A stretch of 64,000 bases of DNA from Emydura subglobosa (taxonomy: Eukaryota > Chordata > Testudines > Chelidae): the NCBI GenBank assembly GCA_007922225.1, contig ML679954.1:24201003-24265002 (forward strand), in the 5' to 3' direction. Below, piece by piece: positions 23,516 through 34,000 of the stretch (the first letter of the stretch is position 1; each line of letters opens with the position of its first letter). Made by a program: the position numbers and the translations under genes. The notes under the pieces were generated by a model. The model saw only the letters and a program-made list of their open reading frames with translations. It was not told where the DNA came from and did not search any database.

Positions 23516-26500
23516 GACAAAAGTTTACATCATTATCCTGAGACAGCTCCAATTTACATTAGAGGTTGGGGCCAGAATACAGGAGGTGCAAATGCTGCTG
23601 AAAGCCAATTTTGCCCTCACCCATCCATTCCTGCAAAGAATGCAGAATCAGGGCCAATGTATTTATGTTAAATTGGCCAGATTTTCAAAAGTTCTGAGAA
23701 TTGTGAGAACCAGAGAATTATCAGGGAGAAGTGTTGAGATTATTAGGTTGACCAGTTGGTATCCACCTCAGGCTCTCAAAGATTCTGGAATCCACATTGC
23801 TTATTGATTCAGCATCAGTTTCTATTTTATAAATGTATTAAAGTTCTTAAACAAAATAAAATAAGAGAACATAAGCATTAGAGTTCTAATTAAACTAAAG
23901 CAAGAATAAAATACACTATCAAAATGAGATCCACAAATCAAGTCTTAATTTAGTTTTAATATTGGATTGGCATTAAATCATCAAATTAGTACCAAAATAT
24001 AATTAATCCTTATATAAATTCTAAGCAGGAGTCTAGGAAGTTGGTTGTCCATTTGGTTATAAATCCCAGCTACAGAATTTTACCGAAGTCTATCGTATTT
24101 GTAATTTAAGTCTGGTTAAGTAGCTTAAAGCTGAAACAAAATTATTGTCTAATGTCAGAACCAGAACTTTGGAGCCTCTTAAATCTTCCTTCTTAGATTT
24201 CAGTTCTTATGTCATAGCTAAGCTTTTTCATCCCTCAACAGAGATACTATAATACAGACTTATCTGAACACTCTTGATGAGCAGCAGTTTAACCACAATC
24301 TGAAAGTCTCAAGACTTTTAAACACAGAACACACTTCAATGGGTGTCTTTAGGAGACAATATTTAAAGCAGTTTAAACCTTCTCTTTCTGGCACCTTCCA
24401 TGTGTTGGCTTATGGGTGCTCACACATGAACACATATGGCCACACTTTAAATGAAGAAAAAGGGCTGGGATGTCTCCCAGCTAATAAAAAGATAAACAGA
24501 AAAAGGAAAATTAAGATATTTAAGGTAATAGGAGGGGTTGTAAACTTTTCAGCTCTCCCAATCTTCTGAATTCCCATGAAGTAGGAGCTGGAATTGCAGA
24601 CAAGAAGCCAAATGGTGATGTTCTCCTGGCATAGCACTTCTCACTAGGAAGCCTTCTTCAGGCGTAGGGAGAACCTGGTCAGAGGCTCAAGCAGTTTGCT
24701 GATATTGTGACTTTCACTCCCCAAAGATGGCCAGTTTTCCAGATTCTGGAACATCAGTCTTCACTCAGAAGCTTTGTTGATCTGAAAGGTGAAGCTTCTC
24801 AGTCTTATCCTTGTTCATGAACAGTTTATGAATTTTGTTTGCTCCATCTTGAAGCACTTCCCTCCAAGTCTTTGGGCAAATGAGGTGTGAGTCCTACCTA
24901 GTGCCCCTCTCCCAAATATAAAAAGAAGACATAGAAAAACACTCGTGAGGAAGCTGGCATGGTCTTATCTAAGTCAAATGTCTTAAAAATAAATGATATC
25001 CCCAGTTTATGGAAAATTCAATATATGCCTGAGCAATTGGGAGGATGGTGATATTGTTGACAGAAGTAAAGGGGGAGAAATGGAGAGAGTTTGGGAGGGA
25101 AAAACAGGAGTTCAGCTGTAGCCATTTTCACTTAAGTTGATGTATGCCGGGAAGTTACTAATAAAGCAGAGTGCATGAGAAAATGCACAAATCCAAGACA
25201 TCTGCTATATAACACCGACACTGAGTTGACTAAGTCACAACAAAGCTTTCTTGCCACCATCACACCCGTAACATTGTCACTCAAACCAACAAGGGCTCAG
25301 TTACGGCAAACAAAAGTAAAGAATGACCCTGTAGCTTATGTGCTGCGACTCCCACCACTCAAACACCTATCACCCAGTGCAGATTGACCTTGGACTTTAT
25401 GGCATTGACTTAATCTATTTCTCATTGGAGTTGGCTGATTTAAAGATGTGATGATCAAGTGGGGCTACATCACTGGCCCCAATACATGTGATTGCAGCAG
25501 AGAGCCTCAAAATATGAAGCATCACCTGTGATACCAGCGGCTTGAATGTGAATGCTCTTCCATTGCAATGGCAGAGTGCAATGACTGGACAATTGCATGT
25601 GTATGGATGTGGAGGAAAGCAGTATGAGGACACAAAGATGATAACAAGACATCTGAGCAGGGATGTCAGAGAGGCAAGCTGAGATGCAGGACTAAATGCA
25701 GGAGAAATGTTGCTGTCAGAGATACAGATTTGTAAATCATAAATATAGAGATGTAAGTGGAGCCATGTAAATGGATGAGATCACCCAAAGACAGGAAAAG
25801 TGAAAAGGGCAGAGGACCTTTGCGAAATCTCACAGATATGGGAAAGGGGACAGGGAGGACTTACTGAAAAAGTTACTGACGGAATCATGCTTATCTATTG
25901 TAGGAAGCGTCTAGCCCATCACTGAGGGCAATACAAATGAATACATAATAATGATTAATTCCTTACTTGTAAGTAGCCGTGTTTTATAAGATACGCAAGT
26001 TCACAGTTAACACTTTGTAACTTAACTGGTTTTTGGAACCAAGTATTTTGTTTTTAGAATTTCCAAAGTTTTTGTTGTTGCTTTGGGTTTTATTTAGCTT
26101 GTTTTCATCTTTTGACTTCATTAGATCTCCACATAAGCATAGCAGTGCACCCCTGAGCTACATCCTGCAGAGTTGGTACCTGATCGATATACCTCTAAAA
26201 CAGATAAAATCAAGTTTTTTTAATATATTTCTTGGATGTTATAAATTTAATAGGTCTTCAGTTGTCCATTGAGTCTTTTAGGAAGAATAGGGTGTATAAA
26301 ACAGGAATTTTACACCTCTCTCATCCAATTTAAATAAAATATGTAATGCCTTATTTATCCTACATAAAGAAAATGGGGTGTAAAACAATTTTTTCCTTCA
26401 GAAGCCACCTTTTTAAAAGTCAGGGTGCATTTAATCACCAGCTGAGAGTGAAGGCAAGTAGGATTTAGCCAAATGCATGTGTTTAATAAAGCTCTCATTA

Positions 26501-26534
26501 AATCACTGCCATTATTTACTGAAGTTAGACAGCT

Positions 26535-26725
26535 AGAGAGGCAGTGTAGACCAGTAGATAGAGATCACTAAAGTGAGATTCAGGAGACCTGGATTTTATT
26601 CCTAGGTCTCACAGTGGCCTGCTGAGTAACTTTAGACAAGTCTCTTTGCCTCTCTATACCTAGGTTTCCCCAGCTGTAAAAGAATGTGGGTGAAGCTACC
26701 CTCTTTGAAATCTATGGTGAAATAC
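26535..26725 (+). repeat. MIR/CORE-SINE-like element
   Basis: CCAGTAGATAGAGATCACT resembles the tRNA-derived head. It is followed by AGGAGACCTGGATTTTATTC, AAGTCTCTTTGCCTCTCTA and AGGTTTCCCCAGCTGTAAAA, the conserved word order of MIR-type SINEs. The element is nearly full length but diverged. Confidence 0.7.
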
Positions 26726-26727
26726 AA

Positions 26728-26815
26728 TACCTACTTTTATATAGCGCTTTTCATTAGTAGATCTCAAATGCTTTAGAAAGGAGGTCAGTATGACCATTTT
26801 CTGTGATAAATGTAC
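26728..26815 (-). repeat. MIR-like 3' fragment in opposite orientation
   Basis: TTATATAGCGCTTTTCATTA, then AGATCTCAAATGCTTTAGAA and GGAGGTCAGTATGACC are reverse-strand words of the same SINE class. The fragment directly abuts the + strand copy. Confidence 0.55.
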
Positions 26816-27844
26816 AGTACAGTAAATGAAATGCTGTTGGGAAGGTTAAGTTCTGAAATTTATCCTTTTTGTTTTAAATTTGTCATGCTTTTTCTCCCTA
26901 ACAAAACATAATTTTCTTGGAAGCCATTATTAAATTGTGATTGAAAATGAAAAATGTTTGTTTTAACAAAGATAAATTAACTTTTTTGGAAGCATAAATA
27001 TACCAATAAAGACAAACTTTACAAATTTTTGAGTGGTTTGGCTAATCTCAGCAAACTGACTATGCTCTGGGACATGGAAATATGGGATGAGGTGGAATAC
27101 ACACTAACACAGAGACGGTGCAAAGAGAACGTTGGTCATAGAGGGACTTTACATTTTGGTCCCTGTTCTGCTCTCAGCTGGTGGGGGTGATTCGCCTTTC
27201 GGTTGTTGGTTTCCTCCCTTCCTTTGCTTCCTTTAGCCTTGCCACACTGGAGTTCTTTTAAATTCCAAAACCCTGTCTGGACGCGTCCAATTCCTGGGGA
27301 GCCGGGACAGGTGTCACTGCACCAACTCTGCCAGGTTTTCCTGGCACAGACGATCTAGGCATCCATCACTGTTGGTTATCTGGGTTAGACTATCCCTTTA
27401 GCAGCGCAGACCCGTGGGAACAAGGGCACTGTGACCCCCTGACCTCCTAGCCCCTCTTGCCTCCCGTTCTGCCCCATTGCCCACCTCTCCCCCACGCCTC
27501 TTGCGCTCCCTGCCCCGTCCTTCTGGCCCCACTTGGCTCAGGGAGCAGATTCCCAGGGCAGGTCGGGGCTGAGCCCCGGCCGCACGGCTCCCAGGGCCGG
27601 CGGGGAGCGGACCGGCTGCCGGCTCGGGTGCCCGCTGCGGCGCGTACTGGGCCACTCCGGCGGCGAGGGCCGGGGCTCTGCCGAGCCGGGAGGCTCCCCC
27701 CGCGGGCTGCTCCTGCAATTCCTTTCATTCCCGAGTATTGATCGGCCCGGGCTGGGCGGCTCCGGGGGCTGGTCCAGCCTGCCGCTGCCTGTGCGGCTGG
27801 GCCGGGGGGGAGGGCGGTCTGTGGGCTGCCGGAGGAGGCGTGCG

Positions 27845-27849
27845 ATTGG
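27845..27849 (-). promoter_or_regulatory. ATTGG (inverted CCAAT) box in COL11A1 promoter
   Basis: ATTGG on the + strand (context GCGATTGGCTT) lies 336 bases before the start codon within the CpG island. I recall that the human COL11A1 proximal promoter depends on CBF/NF-Y binding to an ATTGG motif, so this is a reasonable candidate for the orthologous site. Spacing to the transcription start is unknown here. Confidence 0.5.
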
Positions 27850-27928
27850 CTTCTGACCTGCAGCTGGCTTGTCAGTTGGGGCTCCCGGGGGTGGCTGCCG
27901 AGCGCCTCTCGCCCAGCCCTCTGACGGG

Positions 27929-27997
27929 ATGGAGCCTTTAGGGGGATGCCGCACTCCTGGCGCTTGGATTAAAGCCCCTCGTCTGCCCGCCGCGTGA
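27929..27997 (+). other. Upstream ORF (22 codons) before COL11A1 start
   Basis: An ATG at 27929 with G at -3 and G at +4 opens a 22-codon frame that stops at TGA 27995-27997. It lies in the probable 5' UTR and out of frame with COL11A1. Two shorter frames follow: ATG 27946 to TAA 27972 (8 codons) and ATG 28078 to TGA 28089 (3 codons). They matter only if transcription starts upstream of about 27,929. The peptide resembles nothing I know, so any role would be in reducing initiation at the main ATG. Confidence 0.35.
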
Positions 27998-28185
27998 GGA
28001 CGGAGCGGAGGGGCCCGGCGCGGAGCCAGGAGAGGGGCAGGGAACGAGAACGAGAACTCCCCCTCGGCGGCGGCCGGATGGCTCTCTGAGAGGCGGCCTC
28101 TCTGGGAATACCTACCGCGGGAGGGACGGAGCGGCTTATCCAGCCAAGGCGCCCGGTGTCCCGTTCCCGCTCGCGGGCGCCCAGC

Positions 28186-28300
28186 ATGGAGACGCAGAGG
28201 TGGTCCACGAGGTGGAAAACGAAAAGGGGGCTCCGGGACTCCACGGTGGCCACCTTCATCACCGTAACTTTCCTCCTCCAGGCGGCGGAGGTCAGGGGAG
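28186..28300 (+). CDS. COL11A1: COL11A1 exon 1, coding part (signal peptide)
   Basis: The ATG at 28186 has A at -3 and G at +4, a strong initiation context. It opens 38 codons plus one base and ends at the donor G|GTAAGAAAG (28301). The peptide has a basic start ([10 protein letters not shown]), a hydrophobic core ([12 protein letters not shown]) and a small-residue end (EVRG). Cleavage is probably after Gly38, at the point equivalent to human Gly35. The human signal peptide is three residues shorter, and the region around residues 2-7 and 15-34 diverges, as is usual for signal peptides. The frame is open for 10 more codons upstream to a GTG at 28156, but a GTG start is not expected in a vertebrate and nothing conserved lies there. 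The frame also reads past the donor into intron 1, which is read-through and not coding. Confidence 0.96.
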
Positions 28301-30998
28301 GTAAGAAAGAGCCGGGAGCTGGGGAGGAAAACGCTGCCGGCCGCTCCCGGAGGAGAAGGACCTGTCAGATTCCAGCCCTGCCCTGGGGAGGCGAGCGGGG
28401 ATGAAAAAAAGGGGGCGAGGGGCGAGCGAAGGGATCCGGCACATTTCGGGGCGTTTCTCTAAAGTGCCGATGCTTTCAAGACCCCCACCGACCTCTTCAC
28501 GTTAACGGCGGAAAGGGCGGCGGGGCAGAAGCCAGGCGGTTTTGAACAAAGCCCCTGGCTTCCTCCGGCACCAAATCCGACTCCCCCCCCAACCCAACAG
28601 ATGTTTCTGCGATTTTCAGCTCTGTTGAATGGACCCAGTCATTAACCTGCTAAACGGTTCACCAGGTCTTGGCTAAAGTGTAACAACAATCTCTGCACTC
28701 TCCTGGGGGGGAGAGGGGGGGCTCAAGGTTTCAAGCACATCTTCTTCCTTTTCTTTGCAAAGATACTTTGCATCGGCCGAGATTCCCCCAAGGGAAGGGA
28801 AGAGAAAGTCTCTTTTGCTGGAGCCGCCCCAGCTCTCTTCCCACGGGCCCTGTCCTGCCAGGTGGCGGGTGCAGCTCGCAGGGATCGGGCTGGGGGGGGG
28901 ACGGGACGGGGGGGCTAACTGCTGCGGGCTCTTACGTGGCACATCAGGGACAGCAGCGGGGCTAAGCCCCTCAGCACTGGCCGTGCCCCGAGAAGAGGCT
29001 CCCCTTCCCCTCATCCTCGGGGAAGAGCGAGTGGTCCGTTAGGTGTCTGTGGACACGGTTAGCAGGGTGCAGTCCTGGGAGCTTGCAGACGCGAGGGAAG
29101 CCGCAAGCCTGGCCCCCGGGAGGGGGAGCTCAGAAGGTGGGGAGAGCCCTCAGCTCACACGTCTGGGGGTGGGTAGGAAGGGGAGGGGCCCGCAGGGCAT
29201 CAACCCAGCGCTCAGCTCCGACAGCGGCGCTCCCACCCAGATGCCAGGTAGTTTTAGCAGGAGCATCATCCATTCCAGAAGCGTCCCGTTTTTTTGGGGG
29301 GGGGAGGGGCTCAGTTGGAAACCAACGGAACCAGCCGATTTTATGGCCTTAAAAGAGCTGCTTGCATGTATGTGGAGCTACACGCATCACCTGGCTGGGC
29401 ATTCTCCAGTGTCTTTGACCTCCTAGCGGAGTGGAAGGGCAGCTTCCCCCCGCTGCTCTCTGCGATAGTCATCAGGCTCTTCTTGTGGCAACCTTGCTTG
29501 TTAGGGGGTCTCACAGTCAGTCCTAAGGGGCTGGTGCTCCCAGAACACAGTTCTGGTTTTGATTGTTATTATTTGTGCCCAGAGTTGCGCGTTTTTGGAG
29601 AGAACAGCTGTGTCGTTTTCCACTTTCTGAGTCAACAAGTAGCTGTGGAGGGAGCACAGAAAGGTGATCAAAGCTTCCAGGCCAGTTTGCCTTTTGTACC
29701 TGGTCACCACTCGACTAGTGTAAAGTCAATCCGTAATTCTGCCCCCTACTGGTTTCATTTACAGTTTTAGGGACTAGATCCATCCTTGCTGCAATGTCAA
29801 TGACTCCAGTGGAGGTACACCACGGAGAAGTTACCCCCATGTAGTTGCCGGGGTTTGGCTACTCATTACTATATTGAAACTAAAGTTATTGAATGAGGGA
29901 TACTGAAGACAAAGACTCCGTAGACTGTTTTTTAAACCTAATATGCCAAATTGAATGTGAACTGGAGACCATTCTTTGCAGCCTTCACTTTATAACAGTA
30001 TTTATGAAGACAAAGAAACTCTGAATTCTGGGGCTGAATCGATATTTTAAATGAAAATCTGAACTTAAACAGCACGGATTCAGGGCAAGCTACTTGGTAT
30101 TTGCCGAAATAGTTTTCACAAGAACAGTACCATAGATTTGGCTCTGTGATGTGAGATTGATACATTTACTAAAATAAAACCTGAGTGAAGAATTGCTTTT
30201 ACAAATCTTTCTCCATTCTAATGAAGCAAGGAAATACCAGCAACGTAAAATTACAGGGAGCTTCTTAAGATTTCGACAGTTTGTGAGTTTTCTTGAAAAC
30301 TGCCGCACAAGCAACACAGTAATTTAAAATGTTCAGAAACAGACTATGGTATTTGCTTACAAATTGCTAGTAGCTGTGGGTTAACTGTTATTGAAGTTAG
30401 TAAGTCTTTCCATCGACTTCAGTGGGAGCTGGAACTGAACTAATTTCCTAAATGAAGTATTGTTATTTCTGAATAGTCTTTTATGTGGTCCACTATTATT
30501 TAAAAGATTTCAAAGATAAAAGAAAATAATACTCACTAATGCCCAAGACAAAAATGCTCTCTTCAGTGACTGACACACTTGAAAGCAGGAAAGAAAATAT
30601 ATAAATGAAAAGGTTAGACACATTATTGTAAATTGTGTGATAAAATGAAAATACTGCAATGTTTAATCAGAATGCAGTATAAATCATTGTCTTTGTAACT
30701 GCATTAAGGTTAGACCTGTGATTTTTATTTTATTGGACTTTTCATAAACTATCTGTTTATTAAAAAAGTTACACAATGTATTCACAAGGTGTTAAACTTT
30801 ATAGTAATTACTTTTTTTAATATAACACAATTCCTTCTATTTAGAAAGACCTCAACAAACTTCCTAAGAGTCTTGACTTTTTCTTACAAATTGCTTTAAC
30901 ATTTTTTTTTTAAATAAAGAAAAACGATAGGGTGCCTTTCACAGTATGAATGAGGGTGGAGAATTCCTGTTTAGGCTCCTGAGGTTCTCCACCTTAAG

Positions 30999-31036
<38 letters not shown>

Positions 31037-34000
31037 ATAGAAATGAGAAGCAACTGAATGGGGAAAACAGTGAAATGTATGTTGTCACTTCAGTGTCCAC
31101 TAACTTCTCAGCAACTCTTGTTAGAAAATTATTTTGCTTTATAATATGGTACAAGTAAACTAAATACACTTTTAAAAGACTTCTTTGATTCCCCCCACCC
31201 TCAACCCCCTCCACCTTTAAATACCAAATCTATTGGCAATGCATTTGGAATGAATAAACTCATTTAGTTAAAATGGCATGGCCACAGCACTATAATTTTT
31301 TTGTAAAGGCACTATTGTAATGCTGATTTAAATTTAATGAGCAAGAAATGAAAAACATCAACTTTTTTTTAGCTTTTCTGGTAAATGGAAACCTTGCTAT
31401 TCATCAGAATACAAAGCAATATTAAGAATTGGAGTTGAAAATGTATTTTCTTTATATAGTTTACCAATCGCATTTGTGACCTTCTGTTTCAGTAAATCCA
31501 TGGATAACACAGTATTTGCTCTAATATAGTGTAGGTGCTCTATTCCAATCATCCAGTTTGAATGCTCCCCAAACTCCCTTGGAAACCAATGGGATTTCTG
31601 GGTGCACAAGGAATGGGGAATTGGCACCATTACAATGGAAAAGGAGACATTACTCTAGTATCCATACACACCTAAAAGTATGTAATTCAGTTTTGAAAGC
31701 TTATTCAGTCTCAATGGAACTGTAGCTCTTCAGCTTTTTTCAAAAGAAAGCTGTTTAATGTCTGATGATTATTAACCAACACAAAAGTGTTGATTTCAAA
31801 TAGTAACTTGTAGATGTCTGCTCAGGTCAGCTTATGTAGCTGGTTTTTGCTGGTGACCGGCATGCTGTGCCTTAATGCTCTATTGTGAAATTGACACCGT
31901 TTTCATGTCTCCTTTAACTTAAAATATAGTAAAATATTTGTGAATACCGGTTTAATCTTATTAAAAATACCATAACCCTCCAAAGGGTAAAGAGATAATA
32001 AATTTCCAAACTTTAAAAGAAATGAGCAAAGATGATCAAACTATAGGAAGAATCATTGAGAGTAACTGTTGGTGGTCCCAGCTGAAAAGTTTGTTTGAGT
32101 CCCAGGGATCAGCAGGTGAAACGGTCCTGTCTTCCCAGAATGTGCTGTCTGACCCTGCATGAATATGTCTGTTTTTTCTTTTAGAAATATTGCAGAAATT
32201 CTAAATTAAAGGCTTTGTCTTAGACAGGCAGCTGACAAAGAAATATGACTGGTATGTACTGTAGATTCTGCAGACTCTGGTGTTTTATGTTTAATTTACA
32301 AGAAGACTTGACAGATTCATGAAAGGACAATTCAGGCTACAAGAAGCTATGTCTTTTTACTAGTTCTGCAGTACAAAGAAAACCCACTTCATATTTCCTA
32401 GCTTTATTTTTTTTGTCTTGTTTAAAATCTATTAACAAGTCCAATATATGTAAACACACAAATACAGCAATCACAAATGGCACATATCTAAAATGTTATA
32501 TCTATATGAATCTAGCAGCTATTGCTTGAATTGATATTCTGCACTGAAAAGAAAAAGTTTCCTTAACACAAAAACCTGCTCTTGGTTGTATGACATTTTC
32601 TGATAAATTAAAAGGCTTTGAAAAAAAGCACTGGTGAAATTGGCATCTGCAGTAACTGTAAATTGTTGCAGTAGGACCTCTAATTTCAACAAGATTACAG
32701 CATAACAAAAGAACCATGCTATTATTGTTGAAGTCAAGTAACACCTAAAACGCACTGGAGCAGTTATGCCTCTCACAGACTTATTTTATGTACAGTGATG
32801 AACATAGGGTTTCCATGTGCCAGCAAGATTAAAAAGTTGCTTTTCTTTTCTCACTAGAGCTCTTTGCTTCTTTTCATAAAAATTCTCTTCACATTTGTTA
32901 ATTTATTGTTGTGCTGACAATTTGTTGATAAAGGGTACAAATCAATTAAATGGATCTTGGGAGACATCTCTTGTGTTAAGAAAGTAGTCTCACAAAGTGA
33001 TGCCCTTTGGATGGACACAGCAGAGATGAGAAAATTAGCTTTTACTGAAATTAGATGAACACAGATGTATGGTATAAGTGGTTATAATTAGAGCACAAGC
33101 TTTAACTACCATGTTTACAAACTATAAATGTAATACATGAATTGTTGACCTCATGATTTAAATACTAGGAGGAACTGGAAGTATTTAAGTTCTTTCAGCA
33201 CATTATCACATGTAAGGGGACATAAAAACCTTTGTAAATTCTAGGCCTGGGATTTCTTTATATATCAAAGAGTTAATACATTCAGCATGTAAAACAGAAG
33301 TTTGTTTGGCAGAACTGATATTAGGAGTGCATATTGTTTGCTGCCAGGTTAAAATGAAGGGTGCATAATAAAACAAATACACAATCAAAAGTAAAGGTCC
33401 TGATCTTGCTGTCATTTAAGTCGATTGCAACTGAATTAGGCTCATAATGACTGTATAACATGGCCCAAATGCTGGTCATCTTGCTCATTTGAAGAGTATT
33501 ATTGAAGTCTGAGTCATACTCACCACAAGTCCCCTTTTAAGGTGAGCAGGATTTGGCCCAACACAAATACTAAAAATAGTCTAGCAATCTGAATGGTTAA
33601 TTATAATTTTGGAACAAGATTAATATTGAAAGGTCTAAGGCCATCTCACTGATGTCAGTGGAATGCAAAAGTGTGAGCTGATTTGCTTGTCTTATAGTCA
33701 TGAGGAATTATGCCATTGATTTCAGTAGTTGTAGGATCAAGTTCTTAAACTATGGGACTTTTAGAATAGATCCTCAGTTGGTGCAAATGGTTTAGATACA
33801 TTACAGTCAATGGAGCTGTTCCAAATGTTACCAGCTGAAGTTCTGATCCTTAGATGCCTGTTCTTTTCTTCTAAAGATTTTCATTCTCTAGAGTTGAACA
33901 ATGTACAAATATACCACCTTCAAGACTGTAGTCTATAATCAGGATATTTTTGAAAGCTAAAAAGCTTTTTAATGAAATACCTCCTTTGTGTATCTACAAA

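Larger units (their letters stand above)
1..27539. other. Upstream intergenic region, no supported gene
   Basis: About 27.5 kb of AT-rich sequence precedes the CpG island. No reading frame shows recognisable protein homology except decayed LINE reverse transcriptase pieces, and no exon series with matching splice phases was found on either strand. What it does hold (SINEs, LINE relics, hAT-like elements, an LTR-like repeat, tandem duplications, simple repeats) is listed separately. Long stretches with nothing I can name include roughly 1-634, 2,980-4,450, 5,730-7,290, 7,570-8,955, 9,290-10,430, 13,470-16,240 and 23,520-26,530. The gene-poor 5' flank fits the large intergenic space I recall upstream of COL11A1 in other amniotes. 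Confidence 0.8.
27540..28560. promoter_or_regulatory. CpG island over COL11A1 promoter and exon 1
   Basis: The DNA turns from AT-rich to strongly GC-rich with dense CpG from about 27,540, peaking at 27,580-27,700 and 27,900-28,400. It fades after about 28,560, with a second GC-rich shoulder at roughly 28,800-29,260. This is the only long CpG-rich stretch centred on an exon in the window, so it marks the promoter and first exon. No convincing TATA box stands at a sensible distance. The transcription start cannot be fixed from sequence alone, so the 5' UTR length is unknown. Edges are by eye. Confidence 0.85.

Noticed and set aside
23256..23807. 183-codon open frame, the longest in the intergenic region
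   Set aside because: It starts just before and runs through an L2-type SINE/LINE tail (23396-23515). The product has no recognisable domain and no gene structure surrounds it.
25680..25900. Possible LINE or gypsy-like fragment (GGATGAGATCACCC region)
   Set aside because: The phrase feels like a widespread amniote repeat, but I could not fix the family, strand or limits, so it is not annotated.
28156..28404. Open frame starting at GTG 28156 and running past exon 1
   Set aside because: The vertebrate start is the ATG at 28186 in strong context, and the frame after 28300 is intron beyond a canonical GTAAGA donor.
29294..29770. 158-codon frame in early intron 1
   Set aside because: It lies in the GC-rich shoulder of the CpG island where stops are rare by chance. 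No homology is seen.
31001..31035. Poly(A) run as a processed pseudogene tail
   Set aside because: No gene-like body or poly(A) signal is seen in the preceding kilobase.
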